A DNA stretch of 64,000 bases, taken from positions 186,001 through 250,000 of the forward strand of contig JAMWFC010000091.1 of assembly GCA_027475525.1 (NCBI GenBank). Reading direction: 5' to 3'. Positions within the stretch are counted from its first letter, which is position 1, and each line of letters opens with the position of its first letter. This DNA is from Macrolepiota albuminosa (lineage: Eukaryota; Basidiomycota; Agaricomycetes; Agaricales; Agaricaceae). A program made the position numbers and the translations under genes. The notes under the pieces were generated by a model, which searched no databases, was not told the DNA's origin, and saw only the letters and a program-made list of their open reading frames with translations. This document shows, in pieces, positions 52,275 to 62,343 of the stretch.

Positions 52275-54064
52275 ATGTCGCGTACGCCTACGCATTCCCC
52301 GACGCCCCCGCAAACGAACGAGGTCGCGCCCCTCATGGCGTGGGAAGCCCGGGACGCGCGTTACCGGGCTAGACTTGACCGGGAGCGCGTGGCGGCGCTT
52401 GCCGAGCAACGTGAGTACTCCCGCGCCGCCTCTTTACCCCACTGACCTTTCCTTTTCAGAACAGCGCAACATTCCGGCCCCTGAGGCGGGCCCCAGCCGA
52501 CTCCCGGAGTCAACTCCCGAGGCTGGCCCCAGCGCCCCCCCGGAGCCCCATCCGAGCCGCCCTGCGCCGACTTTCGCGCGGATGACCGTGCGTCCCCCTC
52601 GTCCCCAGCCCCCTCCCCGCCCGAGGTTGCCTGCCCCTCGTTTTCGCCGCTCCCGGATGGCGGTAGGGACGGTTACGGTGGTGCCCGATGATCGGCGCGT
52701 CGCATGGGCGGACGCGTCGCAGGGGGTGTTCGAGGAGGCGCTGGAGAGGCCCCGGGGGTTGCCCTCGCACAACTGGTGCGTGAGCAATGGGCCGGTGAGT
52801 GGGTCATTACCTCGGGTGTCCAGGCTAATTCCGGCCTTACAGTGTCTGCATTGTGCCCGCCGGGTGGTGCCGTGCGAGTTCGAGGTCCCGGTTCCGTCGT
52901 CCCGCCGAGACACGTCGGTGTGTGAGGCGTGCCGCGCCAATCACGAGCGGTGCTCCGTTTCGGCGTTGTGGAGGGCGCGCTGCGTCGCGCGGGAGCAGGG
53001 GTGGCCGCTGGAGGGGATCACCCGGAGGATGGGGGTCGAGGAGCGGAACTGGGTGGTGGAGCCGGTGGACGAGGGGTTGGAGCCGGAGGGGGAGGCGCCC
53101 GCTGCGCCCGTGCAGTCGTCCGGCGGGGGGTCGGGGGGTCAGGGGGTTGTCCGGGTGGGGGGCCGGGGCCGGCCCGTGGTCCTCATTACTCGCCGGGTGA
53201 CCCGGGCCGGTACTGGGGGTCACGGGGTTCGAGGGGGGCGCCCTGACAAAGGGAAAAGGCGGGCGTCGCCCAGCCCCTCACCGGGTCCATCCAAGAGGGC
53301 GCGCCTGCCCGTGGAGACCCCGCCTCCATCCCCGGCCCCTTCATTGCGCCTTTCCCCGGCGACGTTTTCTCCGTTGTCCGGGCGGCCCCTGAGCGCTGAG
53401 GTGAGGGCCTTGCAGGGGCGGTTGGAGCAGGCCGACCGGGAGAGGGAGGAGCGCGAGGAGGCGGCGAGGGAGGAGGCGGCGCTCCGGCGGGGACTGGAGG
53501 AGGATCGGGAGGCGGCCCGCCGGGAGTTGGAGGAGGCGAGGGTGGCTCAGGGGGGAGTCGAGGCCCAGCTGGACGCTATGCGGGCCAGGCTGGAGCAGGG
53601 GGTGGGGATTCCGGCTCAGGGTCCCCCGGGTCTGGAGTTGGTGGGGGCCCTGCGCCGGGACGTGGTTATCGGGCGCATGGCCTCCCTTAGTGAGTGTCTT
53701 CTCTGTCTCCGGGTAGCCTTGATTAACATCCCTAGGCTGGGCCCGGGAGCACCGCTTGCTCCTGGACGGGGCCGCCGCGGCATTCACGTCCCTGCAAGAG
53801 GGGCTGCGGTCGGGAGCAGGGGGCCCCGCAGTGGAGCGAGGCCTGGACCTTCTAGGAAGATTGGTGACCGCGCACCGCCGGCGGAATGTCCCGGCCCCCG
53901 GGTCGTGGTTCGAGCGGGTCCTGGACGAGGGCGAGCAGCTCCCGTCCTGGGACCAACTGGCCGAAGAGGTGCGGCGGGAGCACGGGCCGGAGGGATTAGG
54001 GGAGGACTTCCGGGGCTGGCCGAGGGGAGGGGATGGCGAGGACGATTCGGGGCCTCAGCTCTAG
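52275..54064 (+). CDS. Opposite-strand accessory gene of A3 (Zn2Cys6-like, coiled coil)
   Basis: Function unknown. Exons 52275-52410, 52460-52794, 52843-53689 and 53736-54064 sum to 1647 nt (548 residues). The introns are 49, 48 and 46 nt, start GTGAGT and end CAG, CAG and TAG. The N-terminus is MSRTPTHSPTPPQTNEVAPL followed by a charged helix. VSNGPCLHCARRVVPCEFEV opens the cysteine cluster, and CEACRANHERC closes it (C-x2-C-x6-C-x15-C-x2-C-x6-C). A basic KGKRRASPSPSPGPSKRARL stretch could be a nuclear signal. A coiled coil (EVRALQGRLEQADREREERE onward) and a C-terminal WAREHRLLLDGAAAAFTSLQ domain follow. The layout resembles fungal zinc-cluster regulators, but the loop is longer than usual. 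It starts 126 nt from the LTR and converges with pol, 258 nt separating the stops. Confidence 0.85.
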
Positions 54065-54322
54065 GGGCCCCGTTTTCTTGTTGTTTTCCTAGTTCGTGAC
54101 CCGCATCTGTCGTATAGTGTAACTGTAGCAAAAATGTATATACTTGGGCCTTTGTACTTAAAGAGTGTAAGTAAAAGGGCGGGGAAGTGAGAAAGAGTAC
54201 CAGAATCCGGGGCGTTACTGTGAAGAAAGTACGGAAAAGAGGGTGAGATATTAGAACAAGGAAACAGAAAGTATACATGGGAGTTGAATCCCTACTGAGC
54301 CCAGAGGCGGGGGTTACGCCCA
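54065..54322. other. Convergent spacer between accessory gene and pol of A3
   Basis: AT-rich relative to both neighbours, with AAAAATGTATATACTTG and GTAAGTAAAAGG. It must hold the 3' end signals of the accessory transcript. The same spacer exists in A1 (16725-16997) and A2. Confidence 0.6.
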
Positions 54323-57300
54323 CTACTGCCGTCTGTGGGTCCTGCGCCCGGGGGGGTCGTGTCCAGGGTGCCGTTGCTGGAAGTCCCGGAGTTTGTCGAG
54401 GGCGCCTTCAAGGTTTCGTCGCGGTTCCCAAGTGTCGTCCTCGGGGCCGTATCCCTTCCATCGTACGAGGAAGTGGGGTCGTCCACGAATGTTCCGGGAG
54501 TCGAGGATGTCTTCGACCTCGTAGTGGTACTCGTCCTCGACCTCGACCGGGGGAGGGGGTTCGGGTCGTCGTTCGGAGAAGGGATCCGGGGGGTGTCGTT
54601 CCAAGAGGCGGACGTGGAATACCGGGTGGAGGCCTTTGAGTCCCGGGGGGAGCTCGATCTTGTAGGCGTGGGACGAGACCTTCTTCAGAATCTTGAACGG
54701 GCCGAGGCGCTTGTGATCGAGTTTTGGCGAAGGCCGGCGGGTGCGGAGGTGGCGTCGATCTAACCATACCTTTGTCCCGGGGGTCCAGTCGGGGGTGTCT
54801 TCCCGCTTCCGGTCGGCGTGTTTCACGTAGGCCCGGTTCGCGGTGTCGATCTCTTCCCGGAGAAACTCGTGAAGGGATTGGAGATCCCGGGCGACCTCAT
54901 GGGCGGCGTGCGACGGGATGTCCCGGAGCGAGAGCGTCAGTCGTCGTGAAGGGATTGGAGATCCCGGGCGACCTCATGGGCGGCGTGCGACGGGATGTCC
55001 CGGAGCGAGAGCGTCAGTCGGGGTGGTATCCTTTGTTGGCAAAGAAGGGTGATACCCCGGTGGCAGAGTGTGGCGTGTTGTTGTAGGTGAACTCGGCCAG
55101 GGGGAGCTCGGCGCGCCAGTCGTCCTGCAAGTAATTGACGTACAGCCGGAGGTACTGCTCGAGGGACTGGTTGACCCTTTCGGTTTGGCCGTCGGTTTCG
55201 GGGTGGTAGGCGGTAGAGAGGTTAGTCTTTACTTCAAGTGCCTTACACAGGGAAGTCCAGAACTTGGACACGAAGAGAGGGCCACGGTCGGAGACGATGT
55301 CGTCCGGGAGTCCATGTTTGGCGAAGACGTGCTCGAGGAACAGCCGGGCGAAGTCCGGGGCGGTATCCGTGGTGTGGCAGGGTAGGAAGATGCCCTGTTT
55401 GGTCAGCCTGCACACAACGACGAGAATAGCATCGAACCCTTCAGATTCCGGGAGCTCGACGATGTGGTCCAGAGATATTGAGGACCAGGGGCGTCGTCCG
55501 ACCGGCAGGGGTTTCAGGAGTCCGTACGGTCGGTGTCGGGGGACCTTGGCCCGGAGGCAGGGCTCGCATGATCGAATGTAACGGGTCACGTCCTTCTTCA
55601 ACCCTGGCCAAAAGTAAGTCCGGGAGATGAGCTGGAGGGTCTTACGTATTCCAGGATGTCCCCGGAGCTTGTGGTCGTGGTGTTGACGGAGGACGTCGTA
55701 GCGAAGTCGGGCGTGATCCGGGACGTAGATGCGGCCGTCCCGGAGGAGGAGTTTTTCGTCGGGGGACAGGGAGAAGGCGGGGTCCCGGTCGGTTCCATCA
55801 GGGGGGTTGCGGGGGTCGTGATCGGTGAAGTACTTGTCTCGGGGGGCGCGGCGAATCCGACTCAGGGTCCCTTCCTCGTTTAAGATCAGTACGGCATTCA
55901 GATGTTCGGGAGGGATCACCACGCGATGATTGAACGCATTGCGTTCCGCCTCGAATGACTTCTTAGGGTAGACGTCCGGTCGACGGGTGAGGGCATCGGG
56001 TTTGGCGCCAAGTCGTCCCGGGCGGTACTGGATCGTGAAGTCGTATTCCGAGAGGATCTCGGACCATCGGGCCTGTCGTCGACTGAGTTGCTTGGTCGTG
56101 GTGAAGTACTGCAGGTTATTATGATCCGAATAGACCTGGATCCGGTGCCGGGCTCCTTCGAGGTAGGCCCGCCATTGCTTGAAGGCTTCGACGATGGCGA
56201 GGAGTTCCTTGTCGTAAATGTCGTAGTTGAGCTCGGCGTCGATCATGGACCGGGTGTAGAAGGCGACTGGCCGGGGCTCCCCGCCGTCAGGCTCCATCTG
56301 CGAGAGAATCCCGGCGATGGCGTAGTCGGAGGCGTCGCATTCCAGGATAATCGGGAGGGCCGGGTCGTAGTGCCGGAGGACGGGGGCAGCTGTGAAAGCC
56401 TCCTTGAGCAAGTTAAAGACGCTCTGGCACTTACTGTCCCAGTTCCAGGCGACGTCCTTGCGCGTGAGCCGGTTGAGGGGTTTCGTGATACCGGAGTAGT
56501 TATCTATGAACCTCCGGTAGAAATTAGCGAAACCCAGGAAAGATTGTACTTCCTTGACGTTCCGGGGCTGCGGCCAGTTGACGATGGCCTCGACCTTGTG
56601 GGGATCCATGCGGACGCCGTTCGGGGATACGATGACGCCAAGGTACTCGACCTCTTCCGTGTGGAACGAACACTTCTCGGGCTTGGCGTGGAGATTGTGC
56701 TCCCGGAGGCGTTCGAGGACTTGCCGGACATGCTTCTGGTGATCCTCCGGTGAGTCGGAATAGATGAGGATGTCGTCCAGGTAGACGATCACGAAGACGT
56801 CGCTCATGTCGTGGAAGATGTCGTTCATGAAGTATTGGAACGTGGCGGGGGAGTTAGTCATTCCGAAAGGCATCACAAGATACTCAAACAGACCATACCG
56901 CGTGCGGAACGCGGTTTTCCACTCGTGTCCCGGGGCGATGCGGACGTTGTTGTAACCGGAGCGGAGGTCGATCTTCGTGTAGACCTTGGCACTGCGGAGT
57001 CGATCGACCAGATCGCCGATGAGCGGGAGCGGGTAGCGGTTCTTCTTGGTGATCTTGTTGAGTCCCCGGTAGTCGACACAGAGTCGGAGCGAGCCGTCCT
57101 TCTTCTTGGCGAATAGAACCGGGGCTCCGGCGGCGGAGGCGGGGGGTCGGATGAATCCTTTACCGAGCATTTCGTCGAGGTAGTCCTTGAGAGCCCGGAG
57201 TTCGACCTCCGACATGTTGTAGACCTTGCCGAAAGGGGGGGTGGCTCCTTCCTCGAGGTCGATGGTGTGATCATAGGGGCGGTGAGGGGGGATCTCCTTG

Positions 57301-58799
57301 GCGTCTCCTTCGGAGAATACGTCAGCGAACTCGTGATACTCCGGGGGAACTACTTCTCGGAGGATTTGCTCCTCGGTTTTCTGTTCCGGGGGAATGGCGT
57401 CCCCTCGTAGGTGTTCTTCCGGGAGAGAAGGCGAGGTGTGCAGCTGAAACGTGGGAGTCCCATCCCTCATGAGGCGGGCGAAGGGGGCGGCCCCAATGAT
57501 CTTGATGTCGAGTGCGCTCGGGTCGGTCGGGGTCGCGGAGGCATCGGCCGGAGCGGGTGTGACGCGTGTCTGAGACCGGCAGGGGTAGTTCGGCCCTTTG
57601 TACTTGTTCCGAGGAATGTTTGGGGGTCGATCAGGGGCCTTGAGGTCTCGGACGGGCGTGGGTGAGGCATGCGCGGGGGGCGCGGCAGTTGTCCCGGGGG
57701 TGTCGGGCGTCGGGTCGCCTCCTAGGGCTCGGAGGTGCACGGCGGTCGAGGGGTGGTCTTCGGGTCCCGGGAAGGTCATGGTGAGCGTCCTCCAATCGAT
57801 GTCGGGGTTTGTGTCGCGCAGCCAGGGCAGTCCCAGCACCATCGGGGTCGATTCGTGAAGTCGCGTGACCAGGAAGTCGGAAGTGAACTCGTAGTTGTTG
57901 TCCAGGGTCACGCGTCCCGAGTGAGACCTTTGGATGGGGCCGGAGGAGGAGGGGGTGCCGTCGAGGCGTTGCAGGCGGAGGGGCTGGTCGAGGGAGTCGT
58001 GGGGGAGGTCGAGAGCGTCGCTGATGAATACTCCGGTGGCTCCGCTGTCGATAAGGGCCGATATCGGTCCCGGGGTGCCGTCCAGCCTGGCATTGATGAC
58101 GAAGGATCGGGACGAGCGGGACTGGAGTCCGGGGGGTGGTGGGGGCTCGTCCGGGGGGTCCTTCGGGGTTGGTTTTGAGGAGTGGGGGATGTCGAAGGGG
58201 AGTTGCTGGTCGTCGGGGGTCGGGTCCTGGGTCAGGCGAAGGGTGAGGTGTCGCCAATCGATGCGGGGGTTGGTGTCTCGGAGCCACGGGAGCCCTAGGA
58301 CCAGGGGTGCGGAAGGGTGAAGTTTGGTCACCAGCATCCGGAGGGTGTGAGTCTGTCCGTTGGCGAAGGTAACGGGCATACGCACGAAGTGGGTGATGTC
58401 CCCCGCCGAAGAGGCGTCTCCATCAAAGAGGCAGAGTCGTACCGGGACCGGGAGTCGCTGGGCGGGTTCCGGGGCGAGGGTAGACCATGCTTCGTCAATG
58501 AAGTTGTCGGTGGCGCCACTGTCGACGAGGGTGTTGAGGGGAGTTCCGGAGGGGGTGAGGCGGGTTTTGAGGAGGAGGGAGTGCGAAGAGTGGGAGGGTA
58601 GGTAAGCCGTGAGGGTGTCCTGTATGAGTGTCGTAGAGCGAAGGTGCGAGACCGGGGCGGAGAAGACGTCGGGGTCGATTCCGCGATTTAGGGCGTCTTC
58701 CGGGTCTAAATCGCCGGGTCGTTTTCCGAATACTCGTAGGTGGCGTCCTCCCCTTCGAAGGTCCAGGTGGCACGTCCCATGACCTGTCGTTTGGGGCAC
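54323..58799 (-). CDS. pol: Pol of A3 (tandem proteases, RT, RNase H, integrase, chromodomain)
   Basis: It copies and integrates the element. Two retropepsin-like modules: [11 protein letters not shown] (residues about 92-102) with [16 protein letters not shown], and [11 protein letters not shown] (about 249-259) with [51 protein letters not shown] and YLDD. RNase [32 protein letters not shown] and [10 protein letters not shown]. Integrase: [39 protein letters not shown] and [11 protein letters not shown]. Chromodomain: [27 protein letters not shown]. The frame is -1 to gag with about 90 nt of overlap, so the true N-terminus probably comes from gag. The assembled frame stops at 55014 only because of the duplication at 54867-55020. 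Confidence 0.95.
54867..55020. repeat. 77-nt period duplication in A3 pol
   Basis: TCGTGAAGGGATTGGAGATC begins at 54867 and 54944. The base after the second unit is missing relative to A1 and A2, so the net excess is 76 nt. Confidence 0.9.
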
Positions 58800-61584
58800 T
58801 CGGAGATGAAATGGTTTTTCTCACCACAGAGTATGCAGACACCCTCCCTTCTCCGTCGTTCCTGCACATCCGTCGGGACTTCGATCCAGGGTCGTCCCTT
58901 CTGCTGAAGCCGGTTGGCCCGGAGGGCCTCCTCGTCCCGTTCGTCGGCGAAGTCGAGGTCTTCGGGGTCTTCCGGGGGTTCCTCGGGGCTTGGCACGTCG
59001 CCCGGGTCGTGAGTGGCCACGGCGGCGTTGAGCTGAGCCTGGGGGCGGGCGCCGCTGCCGGGGTTAGCATTGGGCGGGCCGCGACTTACCGGGGGTCGGC
59101 CACCGGGGAACGCAGGAGGACCGGGGTTTCGACCTTGAGGATTGGGGGCTTCGCTGGAGGGCCAAGGGGGTCCTCCCCTAGGGTTCCAGGGGGTTCGGGA
59201 GTTCGAATACTCGCTGCGGTCTTCCCAGTATCGTTGGTCGATCTGCATGACGAGGGCCTTGTATCCGTCGTAGGAGGGTTGTTTCGGGGCGAGTCGGAGG
59301 ACGTCCTTGATACGTTGTGGGAGGGCGCGGCGGAGGGCGTACCGGAGGGCGCTGTAATTCCAACCTGTCTCGTAAGCTTCCTTTTCAAAACGTACGATGA
59401 AGGTGGTAAAGCGTTCTTCTGAGCGCATCCGGAGGTTGAAAAGGTTGTCCTCGGCCTCGGCCACGGTGTCGTATATCCCGAATTTCCCGGAGAACTCGTC
59501 GACGAAGGCTTGCCAGCGAGGTTGTCCTCGGCCTCGGCCACGGTGTCGTATATCCCGAATTTCCCGGAGAACTCGTCGACGAAGGCTTGCCAGCGGCGAG
59601 TGCCGGGTTGTTGGGGTCGAACTGGATAAGGGCCGTGTAATGGTCGAAGGCGATCCCCTGGAGGTATGACGCGGCAAAGGCCACCCGGGAGCTGTCAACC
59701 TGAAACGTGAGCGGCTTTGCCTGAAACGTATTGAGACATTGTGTGAGGAAGGTACGCCATTTTCGGGGGTCCCGGCCCGTGAAAGCGTCGGGCTTTTGAA
59801 TGTCCAATCGTCCTTCGCGGGCGAGGGCGTCGCGAGCGTCGTCCGATCCGGCGGTGTTGCGGGGAGAGGGGCCAGCATTGTAATAATAGTAATAATGATT
59901 ACCCCCCCCTCCTTGAGGAGGAAACGCACCAAGGGCGGGGCCCCACCCGCCGGGAGGTCCTCCTCCGGGTGGCTCACCTGGGGGTCCACGCCCGGGAGGT
60001 CCGTTGTCCCAAGGGGGTTCGTTCCTGCCAGGAGGGGGCCCGGGTCTCCACGCAGGGAGTGGCGGAGGTGGAGGGCCTGGGGGTCGTCCTCGGGGTTCGG
60101 CTGGGGGTGGCGGAGGCGGTCGGGGAGGGTTCGGCGGTGTCGGGTCGGGCGGAGGGGGGTTAGGTGCTGGGTCGGGTGCCGGGTTGCGCGGGGGACGTTC
60201 AATCCGGGAGGGTCGGGCTTGCATCGGGGGTCGCGGGGGGTTCCGTAGGTCGAAGTGGGGTGGCGGATCGCGGCGGAAGTTGCGTTCCGGAGGGGCCGGG
60301 GCGGACGTGGCGGGCGGTGCTGGTGCCGGGGCGGGCGCGGGCGCGGGACGTTGTTCGTTGTTGTCGCGCGTGAGCTCGTCAATGTAGCATAGCGTGTCGT
60401 CCGTACTAGGGGTGTCCACCCGGGCTCGACCGGGGTTTGCCGGGGGTGCAGGTCGGGCGTTGTCCATTCGCGGGAGGGGTTCCAGGGGTCTCTGGGGCTG
60501 CCCCCAGGTCTCAAAGGTGCTAGGAACGGAGTTAGCCCTGCGGCGAGTTGACAAGCCTACCGTGCGGGCAGCGGGTTGGTCGAAGAGGCCTCCCGTTGGG
60601 TTGAGGGACCGCAATATGGCTGAGGCATTCTGCCGTTCTTCCCGTTGCCGTTGCTCCGGAGTGGGGATCGTGGGGGCTGCCGGGACTGCTGGGGCCGGTT
60701 CCGGGGGTTCCCGTTGAATGTGAATCGAGCGACCTGGGTCCGCGGGGTCGTTGAGGGGCCGAGGGGAGGGGGACGCGTGGACTTCGTCGAGCAGCTGCTG
60801 TAATTCTTCCCGGAGGATCGTATTGCGCCTATACTTTACCATGGTTTGCTCCGGGAGGTCTCCTCGCGTGAGGCGATCCCCGAATTCGACCAGGCAGTGA
60901 GCCCATTCCTCCGGAGTGCCTTCGAAGTCGTCGTGCCCGAACTCCACAAGCAGCGTCCTTGTCCGTTGCGCGAAGTCCTCCGGTGAGATCCTGAGAGAGC
61001 GGAGTATCTCGTCCCGTTGCCGTTCATACTCCTCGAGGCGTCGTCGTCCCATTGGCGAGGGAGGGGTTCGAGCGGGTGGAGCGGCGGCCGGGTAATGACG
61101 AGGGGGGTAGTCGGGGTAGGGGGGTCCTCGGGGTTCTCGGGGTTGGGGGACGGGGCGCTGGTAACCGTAGTAGGGGGTGGGTGCAAAGGGGCCCTCGCTG
61201 GGGGGAATCGGGCGAGGTCCACTGGGTACAGGTGGGGTCTCCGGCAGGCCCCCGGGGGTGCAAAGGGGCCCTCGCTGGGGGGAATCGGGCGAGGTCCACT
61301 GGGTACAGGTGGGGTCTCCGGCAGGCCCCCGGGATGCTCCGGTACGAGGGGACCTCCACGGGTCGCGCCATGGCTAAATTGGGCGGAGGGGCCCAGCTGG
61401 CTGAGGGCCCCAGGTCGTAGAGGGACGGGTCGGGGGCCCAGTGGCGGTGGAGATATGGAGGTTCGTACGGGAGGGGTGGGTAGACGGGGCGGGGGGTCTG
61501 CGCGGAGTAGTGGTCGGGTACCGGGCGTCCGTAAGGGTCGGTCTGGTACCCGGTGGGGTAGTAAGTATGAGTATACGTAGCCAT
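58706..61584 (-). CDS. gag: Gag of A3
   Basis: This is the structural precursor, 908 residues if 76 nt is discounted at each of two duplications. It starts with ATG at 61584 (MATYTHTYYPTGYQTDPYGR), a Tyr/Pro-rich head. A charged segment follows (MGRRRLEEYERQRDEILRSL near 61052, EEWAHCLVEFGDRLTRG), then long Pro/Arg/Gly-rich sequence and a YYYYYNAG tract. The capsid core has LDIQKPDAFTGRDPRKWRTF, FVDEFSGKFGIYDTVAEAED, FTTFIVRFEKEAYETGWNYS and RALPQRIKDVLRLAPKQPS. The CCHC knuckle [14 protein letters not shown] is near 58820. It ends [10 protein letters not shown] and TAG at 58706-58708. The size is large for a gypsy gag because of the low-complexity regions. Confidence 0.88.
59442..59595. repeat. 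77-nt period duplication in A3 gag capsid region
   Basis: AGGTTGTCCTCGGCCTCGGC occurs at 59442 and 59519. After the second unit GCCAGCG runs into GCGAG where A1 has GCCAGCGAGCGAG, one base fewer. Confidence 0.9.
61181..61334. repeat. 77-nt period duplication in A3 gag head
   Basis: GTGCAAAGGGGCCCTCGCTG begins at 61181 and 61258. Discounting 76 nt joins the ATG-proximal frame to the MGRRRLEEY frame. Confidence 0.88.
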
Positions 61585-61604
61585 CAAGAACGGTGTAAGG
61601 AGAG

Positions 61605-61617
61605 AGTCTTGATATTA
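61605..61617 (-). promoter_or_regulatory. Primer-binding site of A3, complementary to its own LTR
   Basis: Abutting the 5' LTR, the RNA strand reads TAATATCAAGACT. Its exact complement AGTCTTGATATTA lies in the LTR at 61987-61999 (RNA sense). There is no TGG-type tRNA primer site. Confidence 0.82.
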
Positions 61618-62343
61618 TGTCAGGTTCCGCTGAATCGGGGGCTTTCCGGGAAAGCGACGCCCTTACGATGCGGACTTGATCTACGGATACTCGGGTGTCT
61701 GGAACTCCGGGGCTAGGACTCCGGGGTTCAAGACGAGGACAGGGTAATCCCGGGAGAGGGGACTAGAGTCCGGGGGTTTTGGATGAGAGTGGCTGGGAGT
61801 TAGAGGGGGTCGAGTCGTGAACCGGAGGTTCTAAGACGAGACCAAGTTAGTAACTTAAGAGTCGCGAAGTGCGTACCAAACTTATAGCACGCGAATACTA
61901 AGGCGTGCCGGTCGAAGCGTACCAAACGAGGCGTACCAGTCAAACAGAGGGCACGCAATATCCAAGTAACAGTTATGCAAAGTGTGTAATATCAAGACTA
62001 GCGAATACAACAGGGAACTATGCTATAAGTACTACGGGAACGTGTCTCGGGGTTCCGGGGTGTCTAGGATGAGTTCCGGGGGCCATTGAGTAGCGGGCAG
62101 GGACTGTATACCGGGATCGCGCGTGTGGGCCGCGCGATCAATTGGCGCGGGTGGAGCCGTGATGCGTGATGCGTGATGGGATCGTTGATCGGGGCTGGTG
62201 GCGGCTGATGGCGGTCCTTGATGCGCGTGATGGCGGTGTCGGCGTTCGTGATGGCGGGGCGTGTCCTGTGGGGTCGGAGGGAGGGTCCCGGAGGGTGTTC
62301 CGGGAGTGTCCCGGGGTGGGCCCGGAGGGGAGGGGTCGTGACA
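61618..62343 (-). repeat. 5' LTR of A3 (726 nt)
   Basis: In RNA sense it starts TGTCACGACCCCTCCCC at 62343 and ends CCTGACA at 61618. It contains the inferred core promoter and transcript start. Confidence 0.93.
61987..62030 (-). promoter_or_regulatory. Inferred core promoter and transcript start of A3
   Basis: On the minus strand ACTTATAG (62030-62023) is a TATA-like box. About 28 nt downstream, at 61999, begins AGTCTTGATATTA, the 13 nt complementary to the primer site. If transcription starts there, the RNA 5' end can prime at the primer site, as in Tf1. The spacing supports the assignment. Confidence 0.7.

Larger units (their letters stand above)
51423..62343 (-). mobile_element. Young family A chromovirus A3, nested in A2
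   Basis: The 726-nt LTRs read identically, and CCTTC is duplicated (51418-51422, 62344-62348). Order on the minus strand: 5' LTR, self-complementary primer site, gag, pol (-1 frame), then the opposite-strand gene, polypurine tract and 3' LTR. Discounting 76 nt at each of three 77-period duplications gives gag of 908 residues and pol of up to 1466 residues with no stop. The copy therefore looks recent and possibly autonomous. Confidence 0.93.

Noticed and set aside
61605..61617. tRNA primer-binding site for A3
   Set aside because: The sequence after the LTR does not start TGG and matches no tRNA 3' end I know. It is complementary to the LTR instead.
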